From assembly GCA_032207245.1 (NCBI GenBank), contig CM063500.1:38979740-39043739 (forward strand): a stretch of 64,000 nucleotides of DNA. Direction: 5' to 3'. The notes under the pieces were generated by a model. The model ran no database searches and was not told where the DNA came from. It saw only the letters and a list, made by a program, of their open reading frames with translations. Origin of the DNA: Pardosa pseudoannulata. Lineage: Eukaryota > Arthropoda > Arachnida > Araneae > Lycosidae. The position numbers and the translations under genes were made by a program. Positions 25,615 to 37,841 of the stretch are shown here, one piece after another. Each line of letters begins with the position of its first letter. The first letter of the stretch is position 1.

Positions 25615-26106
25615 AGAAACTGTTAAAAGATAGTTTTTTTTTCTGTGGTATAATATAACAAAAAAAAATTTCAATATATTTTCCCAATGTTTTGGGTTGG
25701 TAATTTTATCCATAACAACTCCATACATTTGAAGTTTCATCATCGTCCATACTTAAAGTACAGAAATTGTATAATTACTGTTAAAAAAAAAAAAGGAAAA
25801 TATCGTAAGATGATTTGATAGTAAAATGTATATAAACATGTAAAAGAATGGTCTGATGTTTGATATACAAGTTTGTGTGTGTATACAAAGATACATGAGT
25901 ATTATTTTTAGTTTTTTTAAAATTATACTAGCACTGGTTTTTTGAATATGATTAAGTTTTGAAAAATGAATTTTAAATTTTCATTCTTTCTTTCCATATG
26001 CAAGTAGTGATTTTATAAAGATGTGAATATATATATCTCTTATTTCTCATTTTAATTTGTCAGATAAAAGTAAAAAGATCCAATTTACTGTATATTAAAA
26101 ATTTTT

Positions 26107-26153
<47 letters not shown>

Positions 26154-28770
26154 TATAATAATTTGTTTTATCTTATTCTTAAATATTTGATAAAACTGTT
26201 TTGAACTAAACATTTTGAAGTTAGAATTCTTATTTATTTTTTTTAATTCAATTTTGTACTAACCCAACTGTGTTTTTATTTTTTATAGTGATTATTGAAT
26301 TCAACACCACTATTTTTTCTGTATTATGTTCTTTTTATTTTGCAGTATGTTAATATTGGAAAACTTATATTTCATTTTATTTATTTATCTAAGTATTATT
26401 TTATTCCATTATAAACATTTCTTGCATCAATAAAATACCATAACAGATAAGTATGTTTTCATTTATTTACTATTAATAACTTGAATAAATTAGTCATACA
26501 ATCACCTATTTATGCTTCTGTGTGAGGTAATACTAAAATCTATGAAACAGGAGCAAATGGTATGCAATAAAAGATATTAGTTAGATATGAAAATTTGAAC
26601 TTTTTTCATGGAATAAATGTTGAAAAAAAGGAAAATGGAGTTGATATAAAAACATTATGCTACAATTTTAAATGGGTTGAAATGAGAATGTCTTCAATGT
26701 CTACAGTTAGAATATGGAAAGAAAATCCTCTTGCATGAGTACAGAATTTTGTAGAGGTCAAAATTATTATCTTGATAATAAACACACAGGAAGACTTTTG
26801 TCAGCTTTAATCTGAGAAAATGTCAGCCATGCAATAAATGTTAATCAGTGAAAATCATTCTACCTACCATATGATATATGAACTTTACATAAACTCCTCA
26901 GATATACATAAAATTAATATAGAAAAACTGTATGTGAAAAAATTAGTTTGTCATTGGATTTCTCATAATTTAACAGAGCACCAAAAAGCATGTCAGAATC
27001 TGTAAAGAGGTTCTAAAATTACTTAATAATGTTAGACACCTACTTAATTTTGAATGTACATAGTTTTTTGACATTCCAACATATCAAGAAGGTAAAATAT
27101 TAATCCTTAAAAGGACCCCAAAACAACAATAGTGAAAAGAGCAATGTAAAAGTATTGTATGCCATTTTATTTTTGTGGTTGTTATATTCAACCTGACGAT
27201 AGCTCTTATTATTCACATAGCTATTATTTTCTATTAGTATTTTTATGCTCAGTTTTATTGAAGCTATAATAATAATTTATATAAAAAGTTGTAAAAGCAT
27301 ATCTTTCCTTGATTCCAAGAAATGAATAGCTTGAAATATTGAATCTTTGTTAAATTCATTAACAAAACACTATTGATATTTAACTTTACCATTAAGCTAT
27401 ATCTTAAAAACTTCAGAGTACCCCCAAACCTTTAAAAAAGAAAGCATCCTGTTGTATTATTACCATGATGCTTTTTTGTGCATGTTTTTTTAAATATTTT
27501 AACTCCAAGTAGAGACATATTCATGGACATATATTATTTTATTAGACTATTTTTAGCTTTTATAGATGATATGTACTCCTTTTTTTTAGATTGTATATCT
27601 CCCTGTCTGTTGATATTCTTAAAACTAATCCTGGTGAAAATTATGTTTACTTTCAATATATATTTTTCATAAATCCAAGATATAAATCAGTGCAAGCATT
27701 TTTGGTAGAAGATGAAAAAATATTTAATATATATCAGATTCCTAGAGAGCATATCATTTATTTATACTGTCAAAACATGTATATCATCTGAACATTTATA
27801 CCATCTGAATTTCTATTTAAAATTAGTTTCATAGTTTTTTTTTATACATGTCTGTATTTAAATTTATGATTACATTAAAACTATAATGTAAATGGGATCA
27901 TTTGAAATATTAACATTTGCTGCTGCCACTGAAAATTATATTTTCTCACTCTGAAGCATATAATTTATGATTGAAAATGAGCATTCGAAAGCATCTTCGG
28001 CATACAAGGTTTACTACTCTAACATGACAGCACGTCAGTGGCAGTGAATTTGTTAAATCTTGAATGTTTTTATAGTTTCTGGAAGTTTTTAATCTGTAAT
28101 TCTGTTTTTTAATATTAATAAAATCTATGAAAATATGTGTCTATGCCTTACACATTAGATATGAATATTGTACAGTATTTACTAAATTACTTTTGTAAAT
28201 ATCTTACAAATGAAATAACAACTCTATGTACATATAGTTTGAATATTTAAAGTATAAATGTTGCAGAAGGGTGTTTTGCTATCTAAACATAGAATTGGTC
28301 ACAGGATATTTTTCTTTTGCATTAATGTGTCAAAGACATTTTATCTTTATTCTTAATTATTGTTGCACCTCATTCTTAAATATTGTCCTTATTATCTTTA
28401 TTATTGTTTTTTGCATACATGCATAATATAATGTGATCAAAATCAAACCATATGGTGAACTCACTATGTTACAGATTATTTAATAGGGGAATATGTCTCT
28501 TTTAACAATATACATTTCAGTAGAGAGAGCATTTTATATTAGATTTTATAGGCTTTTACATTTGCAGGTAATGTAACTTTATCTTTAATTTGGTAGTTAC
28601 TGTGAAAAAAATTCTACGTCATTATATTAAAATGATTTTCCATAAATAATTTAAAGTAACATGTTACTTCAGAAATTATTTTTACTCTTACATATTTTTT
28701 TAGAATCACTTTTATTACCATTATTTTAATAAATATAGAATTTTTAATTAATGTAAAATTTTTGTTGTAG
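25615..28770. other. AT-rich spacer/intron between cassettes 6 and 7
   Basis: No gene recognised. Contains a (TA)n tract at 26110-26148 and several AATAAA sites, the first obvious one at 26429. Overlapping ORFs at 27478-27791 are hydrophobic and unrecognised. Confidence 0.6.
26110..26148. repeat. (TA)n microsatellite
   Basis: About 19 TA units. Confidence 0.95.
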
Positions 28771-29087
28771 GTACTGTTTTTGGCTGGAAAAAGAACTCCA
28801 CTATTTTTAAAAGATCTATTACAAAGAAATGTATAACAACATTTACAAATGAAATCTGTGAAAAGAATGAAGAAAAGAAATACATATGTAATTTATGTAA
28901 TAAGAGTTTTGCTCGAAAATTTACTTTACATACCCACATGCGTATTCACACTGGGGAAAAGCCATTTACTTGTACTCAATGTAATTTAAGTTGGGCATTT
29001 AAATATTCCTTTGATTATCATATGGCATCTCACCACAATATTCATATTCAGGGTGAAGATAATGATAGTTCAAATCCTATAAATTAA
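28771..29087 (+). CDS. Zinc-finger terminal exon, cassette 7 (two C2H2 fingers)
   Basis: This exon has no ATG near its 5' end and is visible only by reading from the acceptor. TTTTTGTTGTAG ends at 28770, two bases complete a codon (phase 1), and 104 codons run to TAA at 29085-29087. Fingers are YICNLCNKSFARKFTLHTH and FTCTQCNLSWAFKYSFDYH, with an HTGEKPF linker. The second finger replaces the usual mid-finger Phe region with SWAFKxSFDYHM, a pattern shared only with cassette 8, so 7 and 8 are probably a duplicate pair. The acidic, Asn/Ser-rich tail (QGEDNDSSNPIN) is not found in the others. AATAAA at 29654-29659. The minus-strand ORF at 28748-28939 is only its shadow. Confidence 0.85.
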
Positions 29088-30023
29088 TTGTGTGTAACAT
29101 GAAAACTTGTTTTGCAACTCATATTTTTGTAATTTTGAAAGTGTTTATTATGTAAAATATTAAGTTTTGTTCAGTTGATTTTTTATTGAGACATATGCAT
29201 TATGTATCTTCTATTAAATTTTATTTTTTACTGTTGTAGTATATATGTTATCTTAACACATAAACCAACACTGTATTTTTAACTTTTTTCATTATAATTG
29301 TTACCCTATTAATTCAGAACCTGATTAATTAAAGAGAAATCCCTTTTTCTAAACTTATTTACTATTTTCTTATAATAGAGACTGAATTTATTCTTTTTAA
29401 AAGAGAAACTAAAAATAAATATTTAGCATAAAAGTTCATATATTTTGTATAATGAAAATGCACTTTATATTCAGCAATTGTATTATACATTCATTAAGCT
29501 TATTGTACAGTTCATTTTGTTCATAATTTCCAAAATTCATGTTTCAAAATGTAATATGAAAAAAAAAAATTTTTTTGTCTTCTTCAGTATAGATATTGTT
29601 TAAATATTTTCATTCACATATGTGGGTTTTTATTTATTTTAGACTGTTTGTGAAATAAAAGTTATGTGAACCCAAGTTTTGTGCATATATTATTTTCAAG
29701 AGTTAAAATTGCATTAAATTTCTGAAAAGAAAATATATACATTAGTTAAATAACTTGGCATATCTTTCTTCTGTGTACTCTATACCTGTCAATAAGAAGC
29801 AATTACTTGTACTTTTAAACAATGTTATCTGTATTGTATTTCACATTAACCATGTGATTTCCTTCGAAAAATATTAAAAAAGGAAAAGTTAGTATATTTT
29901 TATGTGGATAACTCATTGCTTTTATTATAGTATGAATTTCCTACTTACAAGTATATTTATTACTAGTCAAAAATTCTGTTATTATAATAGCTGAAAATGA
30001 ATATAATTTTAAATAAATTGCTG

Positions 30024-30058
<35 letters not shown>

Positions 30059-30680
30059 TACAGTGCATATAAGTCCAGTCTCCTCATATATATATAAAAA
30101 ATCGGGTTAAAATCCTATTATTAGCATATTTTTATGTAACGAAAAAGCATATTTTACACTCTTTTAACAAATAAGCTTAGGGGTTTGATAAAGTCTTCAG
30201 TGATATGAAAGTGTATCATCATTAGTTTTATAGGTTAATGAACATAACACAGCAGTCTTTAGAAGTTTACATATACTAGACCAGTGGTGGTCAGCAACTT
30301 TTTTTTTTTTTTTTTTTTTCCAAGTGGGCCATTTTTCAGTTTTATTTTTCCCCACAAATATTTTTGTTTGTGGGTCACTTCTCATGTTTTCATGACATCA
30401 TCAAGTCCAGTAAGATCCATCTCATTCAATTCAAACTACACATATCGCTTTTCATTTTTTCAGTTCATTTTGCAGAGTACGGCTACCATTGGCTGTTCAC
30501 AAAACATTAAAACTATATTGTATTTATCAAATGACTTATGCCAAGGTACATACATGCTTTTGTTTTCTGTACACTAAATATATTTTGTATCATTTATCTT
30601 AGAGTTAGTTGTCTGTTGACTTTGATTTTCAAATTTGTAATTTGTGGTAACACTGAATTTTTTCTTTTTCTTCTAACTAG
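29088..30680. other. AT-rich spacer/intron between cassettes 7 and 8
   Basis: No gene recognised. (TA)n at 30027-30056. A CAGTGGTGGTCAGCAAC motif at 30285 followed by a T run and GTGGGCCA looks like one end of a hAT MITE; its partner was not found. Confidence 0.55.
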
Positions 30681-30937
30681 GTTCTGATTTTCATTCCCAT
30701 CAAATTGTGAAGAAATATGTTTCAAAACCATGCTCATCTCAAGTCCTTCAAAGCCAAATTACTTTTGAAGGGAAGAAGTTCAATTGCAGTGTTTGTCACA
30801 AAGCATTTACTCGTAAGTTCTCATTAATGAGACATAGAAGACTTCATACTGGAGAAAAACCATTTTCTTGTGCTTTGTGCAATATAAGTTGGGCTTTCAA
30901 AACCTCATTTGATTATCACATGACTTTACACCATTAA
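30681..30937 (+). CDS. Zinc-finger terminal exon, cassette 8 (two C2H2 fingers)
   Basis: Acceptor TTCTTCTAACTAG ends at 30680. Two bases complete a codon (phase 1), then 84 codons run to TAA at 30935-30937. Fingers are FNCSVCHKAFTRKFSLMRH and FSCALCNISWAFKTSFDYH, with an HTGEKPF linker; the exon ends six residues later (MTLHH). The SWAFKxSFDYHM core pairs it with cassette 7. An AATAAA at 30936-30941 overlaps the stop codon, so a very short 3' untranslated region is possible. No further zinc-finger exon is seen downstream, so this appears to be the last cassette of the array. Likely role: alternative DNA-binding tail. Confidence 0.86.
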
Positions 30938-33912
30938 TAAAGAATTTTAGTATGGCAAAGGATAATTCTTTTTTATTACCATTGATATTTTAATTCTCAA
31001 GATATTTTTTTTCTGCATCTTCATTTAAATAGAAAAGTTAAATCTATATTCTAAAATATACTCTAAAACTGAATCATCTGGAATGCATTTGATTGGTTTC
31101 AAATAGTCTTTGAAATTTCATCAGAAGTTGACTGACTTATTATTTTATAGTAAAAACTTGAATTAATGTACTTAGTCAAACTGTAATTTAGCACTAGTCT
31201 TAAATACAACTAACCCCTTAAACTGTCTCATGCCTGTGAAAATAAATTATCTATGCAGGGATATGCAATGATATAAATCTATAACTGATATTCTCTCAGG
31301 AACAGTTAGTGTGATATTTTCTAAGAACTCTCTTAAAATAAATAAATATGTAAAAAAAAAAAAAAAGTTCCTTTAAATAAACAAATTTGTTGACGCCAAC
31401 TGATTTTTAAGTCAGAAACAGTGTGACATTTTCAGAAAATGCTTTTCCTTAAGTACTATTTTTACCCTCAGTCTTCAAGTATTTTCAATCAAACTTGTGA
31501 TTTATGTTAAATTCAATATTTCTCAGTGGGATTTTCAACTCAAAGGAATAATATTGTACTGCACATTGATAAGGTTTTATGTTCTTCACATACCATTAAA
31601 TATGTACTAGCTTCAACATTAGAAATGCTGTTATGATTTGAACTCTGTATCAATCGTTCGTCCATGCTCCAATTGATTAACTTCTTGATTCTCTTTGCTT
31701 ATGTATGCTTATACTCAGTAAAAATTTATTATATTGCAAGCCATAATGACCTATTACACCTTTGAACAAATGGTTAGAGCCTGCAACTAAATCTTTTTTT
31801 AGAATTATTTATTTTATGCATATGTTGATGACCACACACACATTCAGATATTTGTCCTATGTTTTAAAATTTACATTCAAGAATTGTCAGGTACCCCAAG
31901 TTATTCATTCTGTTGTATCATGTTCAAACTGTGAATGGTGAAGGATCTGTGTCTTTAGGTTCCAATCAAAGAGTTACATCAAAAATTGATTTGCAACATC
32001 ATCTTACAGTAACCAAGTATGAAATATTGGAGATTGTATGGCATTATTTTAAGGTATGGTACATGAATCAAAGGTGATTAGTTTCTATAATGAAATATGA
32101 AGAATTCCATGAAAAGAAAGAGGGATTCTGTAATGTAAAAAAAAAAAATCTGTAGAGAAAAGAAAAAATCTAACAAAAAAATGTATTTTTTAAAAAAATT
32201 TTATTTTATTTTAATCCTAATGCATTCTAATGAATGTATAGATAATAGTGAATATACATTCATTAGAAGCATTATTTACTATTATCTGGGATCTAAAGAG
32301 GTAAGTACTAGTTTTAATTTTATTGATGAACATAGAATCATAATTTGCTATACTGTCAGATTGTTATCAGAATGCATCGTGGCACTATATATCCATATAC
32401 ACATGCATATGAAAACTAAACAGTGGACACATCAACAACAATCAATTTTTCTAGTATTTGAATAATAAAAAAAATTCAGAAAATAAAGAAAAAAATTCTA
32501 TTGCTAAATTCAAATAATCATAAAAATTAAATTTTCTTTCAATGCTTTAAAATCAAGATGAAAATTTTTGTATAACTGTGTACTAAAGGCATTATTCTAT
32601 GTAGGCTGTTATAAATTATTTCCTTAGTTACCGATTGAATTTAACTATTGTTTGATTTGTAAATAAATCAGTAGTTGAATGTGCTAGAAGTATTATTAAA
32701 AAAATAAATAAATAAATTCATTGCTACTTTTAAAATTCTCCATACTTCTTGTGACACATCCCTTCTAACTATGTCATCTTTTGTCAAAGATTTCTAAAGA
32801 ATATAATGGTACTAATCAGATTCATCTTCAATATGTAACTCATTCTATATTTTGATAAAGTGTTTGCCCCTTCTGCTTTTTATACATTTCTAACTAATTC
32901 AAAATCATTGTTCATATTATCATTTCAAACTGGAACAAAAGCCTCATTTTTTATTTGCATATTTTTTTATACTGGTCCTCAATTTTTTTATTTCTTTATA
33001 AATGTTTATGATTTATTTTATATTCATTCCTAACTCCAACTTGAATGACAAAGATAATTAATTACAAAAGGAATGTTTAGGTTTTTTTTAAACAATAGTA
33101 GTACAGTTTGTAAACTGTAAGCATTAATCATAATTGGATAACAGTAACTTATGTAGAAACTTTACAGCATGATTAACTTACTAGATTTAAATGATTTAGA
33201 AAGAAGTCAAAACCTGTATTTCTTTAAAAGAGCAATAAAAGATGATTATGCGCCTTAATTTCTATAATAGTTGACATAAATTACTTAAATATCATTATTT
33301 CTTTTAATCTATAAAATTATTCCTTTATATTTATGAAGAATAAAGAGCTGTATGGTTACTCAAAATACTTTATCACAAACATTCATGCACATATACAATT
33401 AATAGCCCAAATTCAATCTTGTTCATTTTCAGTTAAAGGAACAAATTCTGAATAATCCTGACTCAAAAGGTAATCTAATGGTACTAAAATATAAAATTCT
33501 TTGCTAAAAAATATTTTTAATATTTTATTAAACTTAATTTTGTTACACAATTTTTTGATGAAATATATAATAAAGTATACATCAATGTTCTACACAAAGT
33601 AATTTCATACATTTTGTAGAGTGAGTAGTCAAAAAAAATTTATTTACTTTCTTCTGTATCACATGCAATAATTTCATGTCTAATGATTCATAAATATAAT
33701 TGAGCAAAATTTAGAATGTTTTCTCTCAAACAAAAACTTATAAGACCAGACAATGGAACACTGTAACTGAGTAATCTAGGCTTTGCTTGAGAAGAAACTC
33801 AATTGAAACTAAAAAAAAAAAAATGTTACTTGAATTAAACTTGAGAAAGGGCCTTATGTAACAAATAAAAGCATCAAAATTTAAATTTTCTTTTCTATTT
33901 TACATTTATATT
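30938..33912. other. AT-rich intergenic region between the zinc-finger array and the NAD synthetase pair
   Basis: No gene recognised. It lies between a plus-strand gene end and a minus-strand gene end, so the two loci converge. A phase-compatible acceptor at 31958 opens a short frame without zinc ligands (see findings). The ORF at 32181-32465 has no recognised domain. Confidence 0.6.
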
Positions 33913-35955
33913 TCAATAACCACTATTATAAGATTTTTCAAATGCATCTACCTCTCTATCAATTGCATCATATTGCCAGGTCCAGTTAGTATTGTACAAG
34001 ATTTGATATTGCTTGTAGTAATTGTTCACTGTTGCATATGAACCCAAGTGTAAACATGGAGCAATAGAATAATTTTTGTGCCGATAAACAGAAATCAGAT
34101 AAAAGAAATGTTTTACCCTTTTTGAAACCTCACTTTTGTTGCTGTTCTTAGATGCTAATTTGCAGAAGGTTGTGTACAATCCACAGTTTTCTCCCTTTAA
34201 TTTACTTAGTTCATGCAACTCTTGTAGCTTTCCTTCCAATGGAATTCTAGATATGGCACTAGAATATTTTACATCACATGATAGGATTTTATCTAATGAT
34301 TCCAATTTAAAATAATGTTTAGAATAGTTTAAGAACTGCTTTAAATCTTTTTGATTAATTCCTGCTGTTAGAGAAAGATCACCACTAAAGTTACCATATT
34401 TAACAAAATTTCCAAGTAATGCACTATCAGAATTTCCTACACCTAAAACCAATATACGAGAAGGATATTGCCTACTGCGTGAGATTATTTCAGAAATAAT
34501 ATACAAAATTATCATTTTTATCCTAGCTCTACTGGATGGCAAAGCAAGTACATCTTGGCAACAATTTCTCGAATTAAATAGCTTACTACATGTAAAAAGA
34601 AGGATATTGATTATAGAATGTATTATTTTCTCAAGTGGTATATTGTAATGACTGCTACCTATTTCTAGAGCTAATTCATTTGAATCTACTCTTTCATCAC
34701 TTACAGTGGTAGAACCTAAATGGCAGGTGACTAAAATTAAGTTGCACAGATCTTTAGGATTTGATGGCTTATATGTTAAGTCATTAACTATTTTTCTAAG
34801 GTCAGACAGAACACATAAATTGCCAAATTCAATAGCCTTACAAACCAAACTGCACATAGAGTAAACAATAACTGCAGAACTACAACTATCTAAATCACCT
34901 TCTAAAGACAGAAGAATGCCATTTGAGTTGCTTCTTCTTAGGTAATCCCATAACCAGCAAGCTGGTCCTAAAGCTAATTCCTGTCCCTCCTCATATACTT
35001 GTAAGTTGATAGGGCTAATAGGAGTAGTAATAAGTACATTAGGAACTGATATGTGCCAATCAACTTCAATCTGAGGATATATTATTTGAGAGGTTGATTT
35101 ACAAATATTTCTACGATATGACACAACATCTTCAAGATCTAATGTTGCAATTACAACTTCAATGTCTTTTAAAGAAAACTGTTCACCTAGTGCTAATATA
35201 TTTCCATTTAAAGTGATATGTGAAGTACCATGATAATATACAAAATCTCCATCACATCCTCTAAGGTTTGAAAACAAATAAACTCCACCACATTTATTAG
35301 TCGCAGATTTGATTACATTAATAACATCTTTTGTTCTTCCAATTTCATGAAATCCACCACTTGAATTGACAGTTATTTCAATACCGCTGCAGCTCTGTTT
35401 AATTAAAGAACTATCAGGATTCCACAGTTCTTCACATATTTCATACCCAATGGATGTATCAGGTGTGCAAATAACTGCATCCCCAATTGATACTGTTAAT
35501 TGACCACTAATATTTTGAATTACTTTTGGTAATTTATAATATTCAACTTGATACTCTTTTGTCCAACCAGTAAACCAACGACTTTCACGATATATTCCAT
35601 TATCGCATAGTTTCTTTTTAGGACGAATTAGGAGCAACTTTTTATTTAAAAATATAACTCTACAATTATACGCTACATTCTTGTGCAATACAGGCATACC
35701 AATATCTACAATTATATCACTGCATCTTTCATCTTCCATAATTTTAGCAATAACCTCCCATGAATGAAGAAATGTATCACTTTCATAAAAGTGATCAGCA
35801 CATCCATAGCCTGTTACTTCTAACTCTGGACCACATCTATAAGAAGCTCCTTTCTCTTTAGCTTCTATAATAGTTTGCAGTATTCTTTCATAATTGCCCT
35901 TAAAATCCATAGCCCACTGATTCAGAGTACAAGTAGCAAGAGTGACAGCTCTCAT
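33913..35955 (-). CDS. Glutamine-dependent NAD+ synthetase paralog, synthetase site degenerate (680 aa)
   Basis: Single uninterrupted frame, start ATG at 35955, opening [21 protein letters not shown], the family N-terminus. Residues 1 to about 290 are a CN_hydrolase (nitrilase) glutaminase domain with the triad Glu44 (GPELEVTG), Lys113 (IRPKKK) and Cys174 (YEICEELW) intact. The C-terminal NAD synthase domain is clearly homologous ([13 protein letters not shown]) but its active-site motifs have changed. The SGGVDSS pyrophosphatase loop reads EGDLDSC at 352-358, SSADINPIG reads SGDLSLTAG at 524-532, and [10 protein letters not shown] is missing near 575. NAD synthesis is therefore unlikely; glutamine amidohydrolase activity or a regulatory role remains possible. 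It lies 3.2 kb downstream of the intact paralog on the same strand. An open frame of this length in 25% GC DNA argues for selection, or for very recent loss of it. Confidence 0.85.
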   Translation of the reverse strand: MRAVTLATCTLNQWAMDFKGNYERILQTIIEAKEKGASYRCGPELEVTGYGCADHFYESDTFLHSWEVIAKIMEDERCSDIIVDIGMPVLHKNVAYNCRVIFLNKKLLLIRPKKKLCDNGIYRESRWFTGWTKEYQVEYYKLPKVIQNISGQLTVSIGDAVICTPDTSIGYEICEELWNPDSSLIKQSCSGIEITVNSSGGFHEIGRTKDVINVIKSATNKCGGVYLFSNLRGCDGDFVYYHGTSHITLNGNILALGEQFSLKDIEVVIATLDLEDVVSYRRNICKSTSQIIYPQIEVDWHISVPNVLITTPISPINLQVYEEGQELALGPACWLWDYLRRSNSNGILLSLEGDLDSCSSAVIVYSMCSLVCKAIEFGNLCVLSDLRKIVNDLTYKPSNPKDLCNLILVTCHLGSTTVSDERVDSNELALEIGSSHYNIPLEKIIHSIINILLFTCSKLFNSRNCCQDVLALPSSRARIKMIILYIISEIISRSRQYPSRILVLGVGNSDSALLGNFVKYGNFSGDLSLTAGINQKDLKQFLNYSKHYFKLESLDKILSCDVKYSSAISRIPLEGKLQELHELSKLKGENCGLYTTFCKLASKNSNKSEVSKRVKHFFYLISVYRHKNYSIAPCLHLGSYATVNNYYKQYQILYNTNWTWQYDAIDREVDAFEKSYNSGY

Positions 35956-37808
35956 TTTTCAGGTATGAAATGTAAATATTAAAATTTAGTAATTGTATTT
36001 AAACCTATAAGAAATTAGAATTGAATTTATCACAGGCAGTTCCAGTATTTATTCCAACACAAATATTTGAAACTTTGATCTAATGCTTTATCATGCACTG
36101 ATAAACTCTGTAGATAAAGTTCAACAACACACATTATGTAAGATGCTTCAAACTTCACAAGCTTAAATCTTATACACTAAGCATTTCAGAAAAATACTTT
36201 ATCACAAATTTAAGAAAGTTAATACTTTGATATTGAAATAACTTAAAGTTGTTGTTTCAAAAAATCAAATAATATTTAAAAAAGTATGTGCATTGTATTG
36301 TAAGATGTACAAGAAAGATATCTAAAATGCTTAAATACTTTTAATAGTTCCTTAAACATATATACATGCTATATGATTTAGTATAATAAACACTAAGGAT
36401 TTCTTATTCTATTCAAAGATGTATGATAACAAAAAAAAGTCATAACCTTACTGTTCTGCTAAAATAAAGAAAATTAAAACTTTAAATAACCGATTTGTGT
36501 ATAACATCATTAACACTTAAACTTGCAAAAGAAATAGAATTTTTATAAAGTTTCAGCATTTAAGTTCCTGAAATCACCAAAAGAGATTTTGTGGAGTTTG
36601 AAAACCTTTGATATATTTTGAAAAATCATCATTAATACAAAAATTTGCTTATACAAGTAAGAAACAAATTTCAAGAGCTTACAAAATCATTGGTAATTAA
36701 CAATTCTGCATCAATGGTAGAAAAAAAATAATATTGGTTGGGAGACACTTGGATGCATGCCTTTTATTAACTTCAGCTGAAATATTTCACTTATTGTACT
36801 TTCTCTTACTTTTAGTGATGAATCTACCAAGGGTGATTCTAACTAAGAAAATATTTTCAGAAGATCCTACAAAAGTTTCTGAAAAAGTATACACACTACT
36901 AATTTAAACAAAAACTATTATTAAGGATAATTTCTGGATGTCAAAACTAGAGCTGGATGATATCTGAATTTTAATATTGTTATTTATTGTTTACCAAATA
37001 TCAATATATTAATATGTTCTAATATATATCACCATATTACAGAGTTGCAAATATAAGTGTGCTCTGTATAAAATAATGCAAACACACATATATCAATGGG
37101 TGTGTTGGTTATCTAGAACACAAAAATTCAATTTCTTAATCTGAATATATAAATTTTAATATATTGTGCTAAAAAAGAAAATCACATAACATATTACTGT
37201 TCTTCAGTCGAAAAAAAGATTTATGGAAGCATCAAAAAAGAAAAAAAAGGGGTGAGAAAAGATAAAACTTTCTAATTATCTTCAAAATTCATTTATATAT
37301 TTTTTATTTGAAACAGAAAATGGTTTTTTTGGGAAAAAGTTTTTTTTTCCCCTTTTAATTTTTGGAACAGATTTTTGGAAATTTTCAGATCAGAATCACC
37401 CTTGGAATCAATCTACTTAAAGAGTAAACATGGTAAATGAGCAAAATTTCTACTGTATTTTTAAATAGGTTTCACAATTTTAAAAAACTTGATTATATTC
37501 AGTCTCCATTGTACATTCAAAATTGATTAAAATAAAATTTTTAAGTAATATTTTGAACACATTACAAACAATTATGAAAGTGAAATAATACTCATAACTA
37601 ATCTTCTCTCAAAGATAAAAAAAAAATTAGTTATAAGAGGCAATAAATACAAATTAACAGTGACAAAACTCATCCAATAATTATGTTAATAAATCATTTT
37701 GAAAGTTAATTTATTACAGATTTTTTTGTTTTTACCTAGATAAGAAATAAGCAACCTATAGTTTAATCATTTTGTAAAATAATATTTACTCAGCTAAAAT
37801 GGAGGGGG

Positions 37809-37841
<33 letters not shown>

